A stretch of 64,000 nucleotides of DNA from Solirubrobacter soli DSM 22325 (lineage in GTDB: Bacteria > Actinomycetota > Thermoleophilia > Solirubrobacterales > Solirubrobacteraceae), in contig NZ_AUIK01000024.1 of assembly GCF_000423665.1 (NCBI RefSeq), positions 62,001 to 126,000 of the forward strand, in the 5' to 3' direction. Made by a program: the position numbers and the translations under genes. Numbering within the stretch: the stretch's first letter is position 1; each line of letters begins with the position of its first letter. The notes below the pieces were generated by a model. That model was not told the DNA's origin and made no database searches. It worked only from the letters and a program-made list of their open reading frames with translations. Below, one piece after another: positions 34,273 to 42,568 of this stretch.

Positions 34273-36275
34273 CGGAGCCGTTGCGTCTCCTCGATCTGTG
34301 GATGCCGCCGGAGGGCGCCGGCCGGCCGCTCGGGTGTCTCGCCACCACGTTTACGTTCGACGTCGACTTCGTCGAGCAACAGTGCCTTGCCCGTTATCTC
34401 CGGCTGGATGCGCGCATGGGGGAGCGCGACGTCGATGATCTCGGCGCGCTGATCGAACGCGAGGAGAAGCTCGCCGAGACGCCGGTCGTTGTCCTCGCCG
34501 ACCGCAGCTGCAACCCCGACGCGCGCAGCCTTCGTTGGGACGTGCTCGGCGTCCGCGCGCCGATCGGCGTCATGCACGCGAAGGCCGCCCTGCTCATCTG
34601 GGAGCACACGGTCCGGGTGATCGTCTCGTCCGCCAATCTCGTCGAGCGGTCATACCGCAGCAGCCTCGAGATCGCCGTCGCGTTCGATCTAAGCGCGGCG
34701 AGCGAGCTCTCGGTGTCGTTCGCGCATGAGTTGGTGGACGCGCTCGCGGGCGTCGTCGCGCTCGTCCCGCCCTGGCAGCCGGGGGTCGGCCCCGTCGTCC
34801 GGGCCGCCGCGATCCTGCAGCGGGCGCGCGAGCGGATCGACGCCTTCTCGCTTCCGGCGCGGCCCACCCGTGGCGCCGAGCGGCTCGCCGTCGTCGCGAC
34901 CGGCCGCGGACAGGACGACGCGCTCGCGCAGCTGGGCAGCGTCTGGCAGGGCTCGCCACCGAAACACGCCACCGTGATGTCGCCGTTCTTCGATGCGGAG
35001 GAGCGGGCCAGCCGAGCGGCCGTCCGGCTCGTCGATGTGCTGGCCAAGCGCAGCGCGTCGGTCGACTTCGTCGTGGCGCTGGAACAGCTCGACGATCGCG
35101 CCGTCCTCCGAGTCCCGAAGGCGCTCGTGCAAGGTCTGCCACGCCGGATCGAGCGACGCCTCCTCGGTGTGCGTCAGCCGGTGGCCGATGAGCCGCGCGG
35201 CCTGCACGGCAAGCTCGTGCTGCTCGAGAGCGACGCGTGGACCGTGGCGCTGGTCGGCTCCGCGAACTTCACGGCGCCCGGGCTGGGGATCGGCGGCGGC
35301 AATGTCGAGATCGGCGTCGCGATCGGGACGCGCAGCGACGGCGTGGCCGCACCGGCGTTACGCGCGCTCGCATTGGCCGGCGATCCGATCGAGGGCGCGG
35401 TGGAGTTCGACCCCGAGCCCGATCCGGCGGACCGCGTGATTCCGCTGCCGGCCGGCTTCGTCCAGGCGATCGGCGAGCCGAGCACGCCGCCGACGCTGCA
35501 CTTGGAACTGCGTGCGACCGAGCTCCCTGCGGCATGGGAGCTGCGGCTCGCCGCTGGCGCGCTGTTGCTCGACGCCGACGCGTGGCGGGCCGGCGGACGG
35601 CCGTCGCACGTGCACGTGTACCCCGATGAGCTTCCGTTCAACGTTCACGTCACCTGGGAGCACGAGCCGGACGCGTGGCAGCACGCCGCGCTGCCGGTGA
35701 ACGTCACCGATCCGGCCGCGCTTCCGCCGCCCGAAGAGCTGCGGGCCTTGCCGCTGGAGGCCGTCCTACGGGCGCTCGCGTCCACGCGACCGATGCACGA
35801 GGCGTTGGTGGACGCGCTTGAGGGCATGCAGCTCCCACGCGCGGACAGTTTGGAGCTGCTGGATCCGTTGCGGCGGTTCTCCCCCGCCGGGCAGTTGCTG
35901 CACCGTACCCGGGAACTGTCCGCGGCGCTCAGTGGCCTGCAGGAGCGACTGCAACGACCGGCCGCGAGCATTGACGGCTTTCGGTGGCGCGTCGAAGGGC
36001 AGTTCGGACCGGTCGCGATCGCCGAACGGTTGTTGGAGCAGCGCACGGACGGACGGACGCTTCCGGGCGAGAGCGCGTTCCTGCTGGCCGAGGTGGCTTT
36101 GACGCTCTCAGGGGTCGATGTGGCCGCAGCGATGCGCCTGTGCCCCGAGCACGCCGAGGAGGCCGCGACCGTGCTGCGCGGGGCGATCGAGGCGTTGCAT
36201 GCGTTGGCTCCGCAGGACGGCGAGGGAGCGCTCGGCGCGTACGTCCGCGACGCGTTCGCGAGGGCCGGCGTATGA
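34269..36275 (+). CDS. Phospholipase-D-like (HKD) protein, DrmC-like role suspected
   Basis: A 668-residue protein with two HKD half-sites: HAKAALLIWEH...SSANL near residue 102 and HGKLVLLE...GSANFT near 312. Each has His and Lys followed by the usual SAN motif, so a two-lobe PLD nuclease fold is expected. DISARM DrmC is a PLD protein but usually much shorter; here a C-terminal extension of ~300 residues is added. It overlaps both neighbours by 4 bp. Likely a nuclease that acts with the SNF2 helicase. It could instead belong to a separate PLD-helicase defence system. Confidence 0.75.
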   Translation: MTEPLRLLDLWMPPEGAGRPLGCLATTFTFDVDFVEQQCLARYLRLDARMGERDVDDLGALIEREEKLAETPVVVLADRSCNPDARSLRWDVLGVRAPIGVMHAKAALLIWEHTVRVIVSSANLVERSYRSSLEIAVAFDLSAASELSVSFAHELVDALAGVVALVPPWQPGVGPVVRAAAILQRARERIDAFSLPARPTRGAERLAVVATGRGQDDALAQLGSVWQGSPPKHATVMSPFFDAEERASRAAVRLVDVLAKRSASVDFVVALEQLDDRAVLRVPKALVQGLPRRIERRLLGVRQPVADEPRGLHGKLVLLESDAWTVALVGSANFTAPGLGIGGGNVEIGVAIGTRSDGVAAPALRALALAGDPIEGAVEFDPEPDPADRVIPLPAGFVQAIGEPSTPPTLHLELRATELPAAWELRLAAGALLLDADAWRAGGRPSHVHVYPDELPFNVHVTWEHEPDAWQHAALPVNVTDPAALPPPEELRALPLEAVLRALASTRPMHEALVDALEGMQLPRADSLELLDPLRRFSPAGQLLHRTRELSAALSGLQERLQRPAASIDGFRWRVEGQFGPVAIAERLLEQRTDGRTLPGESAFLLAEVALTLSGVDVAAAMRLCPEHAEEAATVLRGAIEALHALAPQDGEGALGAYVRDAFARAGV

Positions 36276-39010
36276 GGTGGCGGCTCTCAGGTGCGGTTCA
36301 CCTCGAGGGCGGCGGGATCCAACCGGCGGACGCCGAGCGCCAGCGCCGGACCGCCGTAGAGATCCTGCGCCGCTTCGACGAGCTGCCCGGGGTGGTGCTC
36401 GCCGACGAGGTCGGCATGGGCAAGACGTTCGTCGCGCTCGCGGTCGCCGTCTCGGTGATCGAGGCGACCGGCGGGCACAGCCCCGTCGTCGTGATGGTGC
36501 CGCCGTCCGTGCGCGGCAAGTGGCCGAAGGAGTGGCGGAAACTCGCCGCCCGCCTGGACACCGACATGGAGATCCGGGCGGCGGAGGAGTCCGTCACGTC
36601 CGCCTCGGAGTTTCTGAAGCTTCTCGACGACCCTCCGGACCGGCGCAAGCACCTCATCTTTCTGACCCACGGCGCGCTGCACAACGCCCTCAACGACCCG
36701 CTGTTGAAGCTTGCGATCGTCCGCCAAGCGCTGCTGAGCCCTCGATTGAAAGCGCAGCGCCAGGCGTTTCCGCGCTGGGCGGGCCGGATCATCCCCGGCC
36801 TCCGGTACAGCGAGGCGACGTGCCGGGCGTTGATCGAGACGCCGGTGAGCAGATGGCGACGGGTGCTGCGCTTGATCGGCGCCGACCCCGGTGATGATCC
36901 GGTCCCCACGTCGGTGCTCGACGCACTTCCACGCGCCGACCTTGGGACCCTGCGCGAGATCATCGAGTCCCAGCTCCCGCTGCGCTCGAGCCAGAGTCTT
37001 GAGCACCGCCTCAAGATGATGCGCAGCGCTACGACGACGGAGGTCACCGCTATCTGGAAGCGGTGCCTCGCGGAGCTCGATCTGGACCTGCCTCTGCTCA
37101 TCCTCGATGAGGCTCACCACGCCAAGAATCCCGCGACACGGCTGGCTGGGCTGTTCGCCAACCAAGAAGCCCGCGAGGAGGTCGAGGCGCTGCGTGGCGG
37201 GCTCGGCGGCGTGTTCGATCGGATGCTCTTCCTCACCGCCACCCCCTTTCAGCTCGGTCACGAGGAGCTGATCGAGGTACTCCGGCGCTTCATCGGCGTG
37301 CGCTGGAACGACCTGGATCGCGCGGCGTACGAAGCACGGCTTGAAGAGCTGAGGAGGGCGCTGGACGACATGCAGGCTGCGGCGCTGCGGCTCGATCGCG
37401 CCTGGGGTCGGCTCACGCCGGAGGACGTGTCCGCCGCGCGGCGCTCACGCTGGTGGGCGGACAGCGGGGAGCACGCCCCGGACAGCGTGCGCGCGGTCGC
37501 TGCCACGTGGTCCGAAGTCCGTGAGCGCGCCGGGGCCGCCGCCACGGCGCTGCGCCCCTTGGTGGTCCGGCACGTGCGCCCCGACCGGGATGCTCGCCGC
37601 GAGCTGTGGTGTGGGCGGTCGATCGTCAGCGGAAATGTGTCGGACAGCGGCGGGCTCGGCGTCGACGGGGCCGCCGTGCTGCCGTTCCTGCTTGCGGCAC
37701 GGGCGCAGGCCATCGTCGCGGCGTCGGGCCTCCGCGACCACCGCGCGGTGCGTGCCCTTTTCGCTGACGGGCTGGCGTCGTCGTTTGAGGCGTATCGGCG
37801 GACAAGGCTCCCGGCGACCGCCGGCGAGGACCTCGACGACGCGGTCGCCGGGATGCACATCGAGCTGCCCGCGAGCACGCAGTGGTACCTCGACCGGATC
37901 GCGCAGGCGCTTCCCGACGAGGATCGCGCCGCGCTCGGCTCGCACCCGAAGGTCGCTGCGACGGTACACCGTGCGTTGGCGCTCTGGCGCGCCCGCGAGA
38001 AGGCGCTGATCTTCTGCTTCTACAAGGCCACGGGCCGAGCGCTGCGGCTGCACATCGCGCGCGGAATCGAAGCCGAGATTGTGCGGCTCGGGGCCGAGTC
38101 GCTGCGCATCGACGCGCGTCGCGACACGGACGTTCTCGGAGAGCTCGACACGGTCCGCGAGCGTCTCTTCCGTCCGGGGTCGCCGGCGCGGCGCTACGTC
38201 GAGCGCGAGCTCCTGACCGTGCTCAAGTCAGCCCTGAGCGGAGACGAACTCACGCGCGCGGCCGATCTCAGCCTGCGCTTCCTGCGCACGCGGTCGTTCC
38301 TCGTGCGCTACACCGATCTCTCCGCCGAACCGCGCGCCGCGATGGAGCTGGCGTTCGAGCGTCGGGATGCGTCGGGACGGGGGCTGCGTGAGCTCGTCGG
38401 GGCGTTCGGCGCGTTCATCGCGCGCCGCGAGGAAAGCGAGCGGGCCCGCTACCTCGACGCGCTGGAGAGCATCGGCGTGGGTGAGATCTCCGTCCGCGAC
38501 GACGAAGGTGAGCGAGAAGGGCTGATCGCGAACGTCCGCCTGGCCAACGGTGACGTCGCGCACGAGCAGCGCGAGCGCTTGATGATCGCGTTCAACACGC
38601 CGTTCTTCCCGGAGGTGCTGGTCGCGAGCTCGGTCATGGCCGAAGGCGTGGATCTGCATCTCAACTGCCGGCACGTGATCCACCACGACCTCGACTGGAA
38701 CCCGAGCGTCATCGAGCAGCGCACGGGGCGGCTGGACCGGATCGATAGCAAGGGCGAGGTGACCGGGCTCCCGATCCTCGTCTATGAGCCATACGTCGAA
38801 GGCGCGCAGGACGAGAAGCAGTTCCGCGTGATGAAGGATCGCGAGCGCTGGTTCAACGTCGTGATGGGCGATCAACTCGAGCTCGATGAGCTCCACACCG
38901 ATCGACTGGCTGACCGCGTCCCGCTCCCTCCGGACGCTGCGGCTGAGCTCGTGATGGATCTCGCCGTCGTACCGCTCTCAGGGAAACCGAGCCGCGCTGG
39001 TTCCAACTGA
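36272..39010 (+). CDS. SNF2-family helicase/translocase (DrmD-like)
   Basis: A 912-residue SF2 DNA translocase. Motif I DEVGMGKT is at 45-52, motif II LDEAHHAKN near 279, and motif III FLTATPF near 325. The C-terminal helicase lobe has MAEGVDLHLNC and a motif VI QRTGRLDRID near 820. It starts on the ATG overlapping the PLD stop. SNF2-type DrmD is the signature helicase of class 1 DISARM; this protein fits by size and motif order, but orthology cannot be shown by eye. Confidence 0.82.
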   Translation: MRWRLSGAVHLEGGGIQPADAERQRRTAVEILRRFDELPGVVLADEVGMGKTFVALAVAVSVIEATGGHSPVVVMVPPSVRGKWPKEWRKLAARLDTDMEIRAAEESVTSASEFLKLLDDPPDRRKHLIFLTHGALHNALNDPLLKLAIVRQALLSPRLKAQRQAFPRWAGRIIPGLRYSEATCRALIETPVSRWRRVLRLIGADPGDDPVPTSVLDALPRADLGTLREIIESQLPLRSSQSLEHRLKMMRSATTTEVTAIWKRCLAELDLDLPLLILDEAHHAKNPATRLAGLFANQEAREEVEALRGGLGGVFDRMLFLTATPFQLGHEELIEVLRRFIGVRWNDLDRAAYEARLEELRRALDDMQAAALRLDRAWGRLTPEDVSAARRSRWWADSGEHAPDSVRAVAATWSEVRERAGAAATALRPLVVRHVRPDRDARRELWCGRSIVSGNVSDSGGLGVDGAAVLPFLLAARAQAIVAASGLRDHRAVRALFADGLASSFEAYRRTRLPATAGEDLDDAVAGMHIELPASTQWYLDRIAQALPDEDRAALGSHPKVAATVHRALALWRAREKALIFCFYKATGRALRLHIARGIEAEIVRLGAESLRIDARRDTDVLGELDTVRERLFRPGSPARRYVERELLTVLKSALSGDELTRAADLSLRFLRTRSFLVRYTDLSAEPRAAMELAFERRDASGRGLRELVGAFGAFIARREESERARYLDALESIGVGEISVRDDEGEREGLIANVRLANGDVAHEQRERLMIAFNTPFFPEVLVASSVMAEGVDLHLNCRHVIHHDLDWNPSVIEQRTGRLDRIDSKGEVTGLPILVYEPYVEGAQDEKQFRVMKDRERWFNVVMGDQLELDELHTDRLADRVPLPPDAAAELVMDLAVVPLSGKPSRAGSN

Positions 39011-39386
39011 CTCGGGATGACGGCGTCACCGAGGTGGCGAGGACCCCGTCGGGGAGTTGACAGTTCTTTGATTCGTTTTTCGGAGGGCTCTGAGCTGGCG
39101 TAGCCGGCGAAGCTCTGTCCGGGAGGCATCAGAGGATGGGCTGCTCGATGATCGAGAGGATCCGTTGAGCAAGACCCGTAAGTACCGGAAGTTCAGACAA
39201 TGGGCGAAGATACTCTGCCAGGCCGCCGCTCGAAGCGGGTCTGGCAGAGCAGCGGTGCCGCGTGCCGCGTGAGCACAGCGAGAGCATAGCCGCATCTCAT
39301 GTTATGGCCGACCGCACACGCCGGGGCACCTCGAGACGCCTTGGCGGGAGTTCGCTCGCTAAGCCGCCACGCGCAGCCGGTTTAGC
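39011..39386. other. Convergent intergenic region
   Basis: About 376 bp between the end of the SNF2 gene and the end of the NgoMIV-like gene on the opposite strand. No gene is supported. It includes the inverted repeat listed at 39213-39249. Confidence 0.5.
39213..39249. terminator. Inverted repeat, possible bidirectional terminator
   Basis: CTCTGCCAG (39213-39221) and CTGGCAGAG (39241-39249) are a perfect 9-bp inverted repeat around a 19-nt spacer. It lies between two convergent genes, where a shared terminator is expected, but neither side has a T-run. Confidence 0.4.
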
Positions 39387-40322
39387 TCAGGAACAGAGGT
39401 CGAATGGAAGGTCGCTGACGTCACGGAGGCGGTCTCCATCACGCATGAGCTCGAACTGCCCGATCTGGTCGCTCAGGGCCTTCTTGCGTTGGGTGGTGGT
39501 TGCCGCCGCGAGGCTGTCGGCGAGCGCATCCGCGAGGAAGTCGAGCCCGATGTGGTAGACGCAGTCGACCTCGCCTGTCCCGATGGCGATTGACCGCAGA
39601 CGTGACGGAAGCGGCTCCGCTGTCACGACGACCATGTGTGGCATCCGCCCCTTCCGGTGCCGCATCAAAGCGATAGCTTCGGTCCGGATGTTTTGCGCGC
39701 GATCGCTGCGGAACGTCCACTTGCACGAGACGTTTGCGTGTAGGAGATCGTGCTGTCCAGGCCGCCGGTTCAGAACCGCTGTGCTCATCGCCAGGCCGCT
39801 GGATGAACTGTAAAGCTTGCCCGTTCGCGGTGCGGTCGTCGCTGGCGTCGGGCGCCGGAGGACAACGACATCTGCCTGCACCTGGTAGTCGCTCGCAGTC
39901 ACGGCGCGGAACTGCTGACGCGCAACAGCCGACGTCGTTACGGCAGGATCCTCACCGATCTGACGGAGGATCTCGAGGTGAGCGTACTGCGCGGTATCAC
40001 GGATATGCACGCCGCTGCGGCAGTGGAAGTCAGTCGCAGGCGAAACGGAGACGAGACTCGCCGTGCCGTTGACGAACGCTTGGTCCACGTACTCGCGCAC
40101 ATGCACGTCGAACCTCTTCCCGACCTCCTGGCCCTTGAGGGATACGCCCTTTGCGGGAACGAAGCCCGCTGCCGCGAGGCGCGCCAGGAAGCGCCGCCCG
40201 ATCTCCACGCTGACCGCCGAACTGCTGTCGGACATCGTCGGTTTGGCGCCGCCCTTGTAGCCGAGGATGTCCGTGCACAGGGCAGCCGCGAACGCATCGC
40301 GCCGGGTCTCGATAAGTGGCAC
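39387..40322 (-). CDS. NgoMIV-like type II restriction endonuclease (predicted site GCCGGC)
   Basis: A 311-residue protein closely resembling NgoMIV (286 residues, cuts G/CCGGC). The core block VSCKWTFRSDRAQN (198-211) aligns with the enzyme's active site and base-contact region: Ser199 and Lys201 match Ser185/Lys187, Arg205-Asp207-Arg208 match Arg191-Asp193-Arg194 that read the CCGG core, and Glu215 matches Glu201. Asp151 (QADVVV) matches Asp140. The position of NgoMIV Glu70 is Asp72 here. The block PHMVVVTAEPLPSR to GTGEVDCVYH is also strongly alike. The start is GTG at 40322. It lies 341 bp downstream of DrmB on the same strand and may have its own promoter. Residue matches rest on remembered NgoMIV structure data. 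Confidence 0.9.
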   Translation of the reverse strand: MPLIETRRDAFAAALCTDILGYKGGAKPTMSDSSSAVSVEIGRRFLARLAAAGFVPAKGVSLKGQEVGKRFDVHVREYVDQAFVNGTASLVSVSPATDFHCRSGVHIRDTAQYAHLEILRQIGEDPAVTTSAVARQQFRAVTASDYQVQADVVVLRRPTPATTAPRTGKLYSSSSGLAMSTAVLNRRPGQHDLLHANVSCKWTFRSDRAQNIRTEAIALMRHRKGRMPHMVVVTAEPLPSRLRSIAIGTGEVDCVYHIGLDFLADALADSLAAATTTQRKKALSDQIGQFELMRDGDRLRDVSDLPFDLCS

Positions 40323-40663
40323 GCACAGCGGGTTCGCGCAATAGATGCGAAGCCCTTCGTGGTATGCATTTCTGGGCGCCTGCTTGCGCGCTCACCGCGA
40401 GCGTTGCGCGTTCCAGTGAGGTGAGTCACGGATGAGAGCACGCCCGCCGCGCGGGCACCGGTGAGGCGCACGTCCTCTGGTGTTCAAACCAACGACTCTC
40501 CGGGCATCAGGTGTCCGGCGGGGGTTGCCTCACGAGCCGCGGCCGCGAAAACGACGTGATGGCGTCTATCCGGAGTGCCGATAGTCCCTTGGTGACCGAG
40601 GCGCGTGAACCGCGGCGAGGTCTCCACCCGGCCGATCGAGCTCGGCCTTGGCGTCGACGCCGT
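40323..40663. other. Gene-free interval between DrmB and the NgoMIV-like gene
   Basis: 341 bp with no supported gene. It would contain a leftward promoter for the endonuclease if that gene is not read through from the DrmA-DrmB operon. No clear motif was found. Confidence 0.4.
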
Positions 40664-42568
40664 TCATGCCTCCCAACCGCAGTAGGGGAAGAAGCCGAGC
40701 TCGGGATGGTTGGGCGTCCCGACGACGAGCCCGCGGTCAAGGAAGCGGTTGAACTCCTCGCAGGCGGTCTCGGGCACGAGCGCGCAACTGTGGCACGCGG
40801 CCAGGTTGCACGAGTCGGGGCCTTGCCCGGATGACATACCGATCTCCATGCAGACCGGATCCGACGCGCACCAAGTGGCTCCGCGGAGAGCGGCATCGAG
40901 GACATCCTCGAGATAGTCCGGCTTGCCCATGCGCACCAGACCGCCCATCGTGCCTTCCGCGTCCCCGGCTGCGGTGTAGATCAGGACGGCGGCCTGCTCT
41001 TGGCCGGTGGCGGACGACACGTACAGGCGCTCCTTCAGGGCGGCAGAGCTGTATCCGCACTCGAACGACAGCTGGTTCATCAGCAGGTGCGCGAGCGTGT
41101 GGACGAGCACGAAGCGCGCGGTCAGATCGCGTTCCCGGAGGTCCCGCTTCGCCCGCGCCTTGGCGTAGAACTTGACGAGCTTGCCGACGTGCTCGCGCAC
41201 GTCTGGTTGCGCTTCCCATTTCTTGAGCCGTGCTTCGCTGAGCCGTAGGAACAGGCCCTCGCCGAAGACGCAGTAGCCGGGAAGCCATCGTTCTTGGTGA
41301 GGGGGCGGGACCTTCCAGAGCTGTGCGAGCCGGTGTTCCCGGTCGGGAGGTTGCTCGGGGAAGATCCTACTGAACCCGGCCAGGACACGAGTCTCGCGGA
41401 GGCGTTCGACGAGGTTAAGCGTGCTGAACGCGGCAGAGATCACGCCGGCGTAGTCGTCGGCGTCGCGGCGCTGGACCGTCAGTTCCGGCGTGTCAATGAC
41501 GTCGCTGAGGACGGCGGCCTCGGCTCTGCGGAACTGCTCCTCGCTCTCTTCGTCGTCACCGTCATCTTGCGGGACTTCCCGGGCGCCGAGCTCCACATCG
41601 AGCGCGGCCTGGGCCGCTGCTTCAACCTCGGGGTCCGAGTACTTGCGTAGCATCCGCTCGTAGCCGCCGGCCCGGAGGCGCTTGGCGTCTGGTGCGCGAT
41701 CACTGTCGTGATCGGTCACGACCCTCGTGATCAGGTCGGGCGTCGCGAGGATCAGCGCAACGAGTTCCTCAGCGGCGCTCGTAGCGGTGGTGGCGGGCAG
41801 GTAGATGGCGCTGCGTATGACGCCGAAGTAGACGTTCGATGCTGCCCGCAGGCTGCCGCGCAGTGGCCGGTTGCAACTATGCGGCTGCGAGCTTCCGTGC
41901 TGCGGAGTGACGCCGTTGCAGTTGTAAACGGTCCCGGGTTCCAAGTTGCGGGCTAGGAAGGACGAGTCCCCTTCAGCCTGCGTGATGCTCCCGAGGTTGC
42001 GCTTGGCGCCACATGAGCACGTCACGCGCTGGTTGGCCAGCGTCGCGCCGCCCGTCGAGAACAGCTTCATCGTTCCCCTGCACCCCGGGGCCGCGCTCCG
42101 GTGGACCCACTCGCGCCACGGGAAGTCCTGCAGGTGGCCTGCGTCGCACATCGCGACAAACGGGACCTGCGCCAAGAAGCGCTTGCGCCCTTCGGCTTCG
42201 CACGCGGTGCACTTCTGCCGCCCGGTTGCCTCCAGGCGCACCTCGCGGAGCGTCTTACACCACGGGCAAAAATGCCACTGCGGGAAACGCAGGAACGGGA
42301 CGGTCAATTCGACGTTAGGTACGGCATGGCCACGCCGGCGGCGGCGGTAGTCAGGCGGCAGGCGGAAGTGGCCGACGCCGAGCCGCCGCTGCAGCCGCCA
42401 TTCCTCGATCCGGAATTCGGCGTCGTCTGCGGCGGTGCCGTCCTCGTCTTGGCCGAACCAATGATCCAGGCCTGCTGCGATCATCGAGGTCCCGTCGGGC
42501 GCGACAAGCATGGCTCCGGGCCCGAACGGGCTGATCATGTGGGCGCGGCGTACAGGTGCGCGCGACAT
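40664..42568 (-). CDS. drmB: DrmB-like DUF1998 zinc protein (DISARM core)
   Basis: A 634-residue protein. The N-terminus VRRAHMISPFGPGAM followed by an aspartate-glycine loop and GLDHWF is characteristic of DrmB. Zinc-binding cysteine pairs are visible at 101/104 and 120/123 (CPWC, CTAC), with further CxC pairs later. The C-terminal ~120 residues form DUF1998: HLLMNQLSFECGYSSAALKE, then AAVLIYTAAGDAEGTMGGL, then CNLAACHSC. In DISARM, DrmB pairs with the DrmA helicase. The ATG at 42568 overlaps the DrmA stop by one base, confirming the pairing. Confidence 0.87.
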   Translation of the reverse strand: MSRAPVRRAHMISPFGPGAMLVAPDGTSMIAAGLDHWFGQDEDGTAADDAEFRIEEWRLQRRLGVGHFRLPPDYRRRRRGHAVPNVELTVPFLRFPQWHFCPWCKTLREVRLEATGRQKCTACEAEGRKRFLAQVPFVAMCDAGHLQDFPWREWVHRSAAPGCRGTMKLFSTGGATLANQRVTCSCGAKRNLGSITQAEGDSSFLARNLEPGTVYNCNGVTPQHGSSQPHSCNRPLRGSLRAASNVYFGVIRSAIYLPATTATSAAEELVALILATPDLITRVVTDHDSDRAPDAKRLRAGGYERMLRKYSDPEVEAAAQAALDVELGAREVPQDDGDDEESEEQFRRAEAAVLSDVIDTPELTVQRRDADDYAGVISAAFSTLNLVERLRETRVLAGFSRIFPEQPPDREHRLAQLWKVPPPHQERWLPGYCVFGEGLFLRLSEARLKKWEAQPDVREHVGKLVKFYAKARAKRDLRERDLTARFVLVHTLAHLLMNQLSFECGYSSAALKERLYVSSATGQEQAAVLIYTAAGDAEGTMGGLVRMGKPDYLEDVLDAALRGATWCASDPVCMEIGMSSGQGPDSCNLAACHSCALVPETACEEFNRFLDRGLVVGTPNHPELGFFPYCGWEA

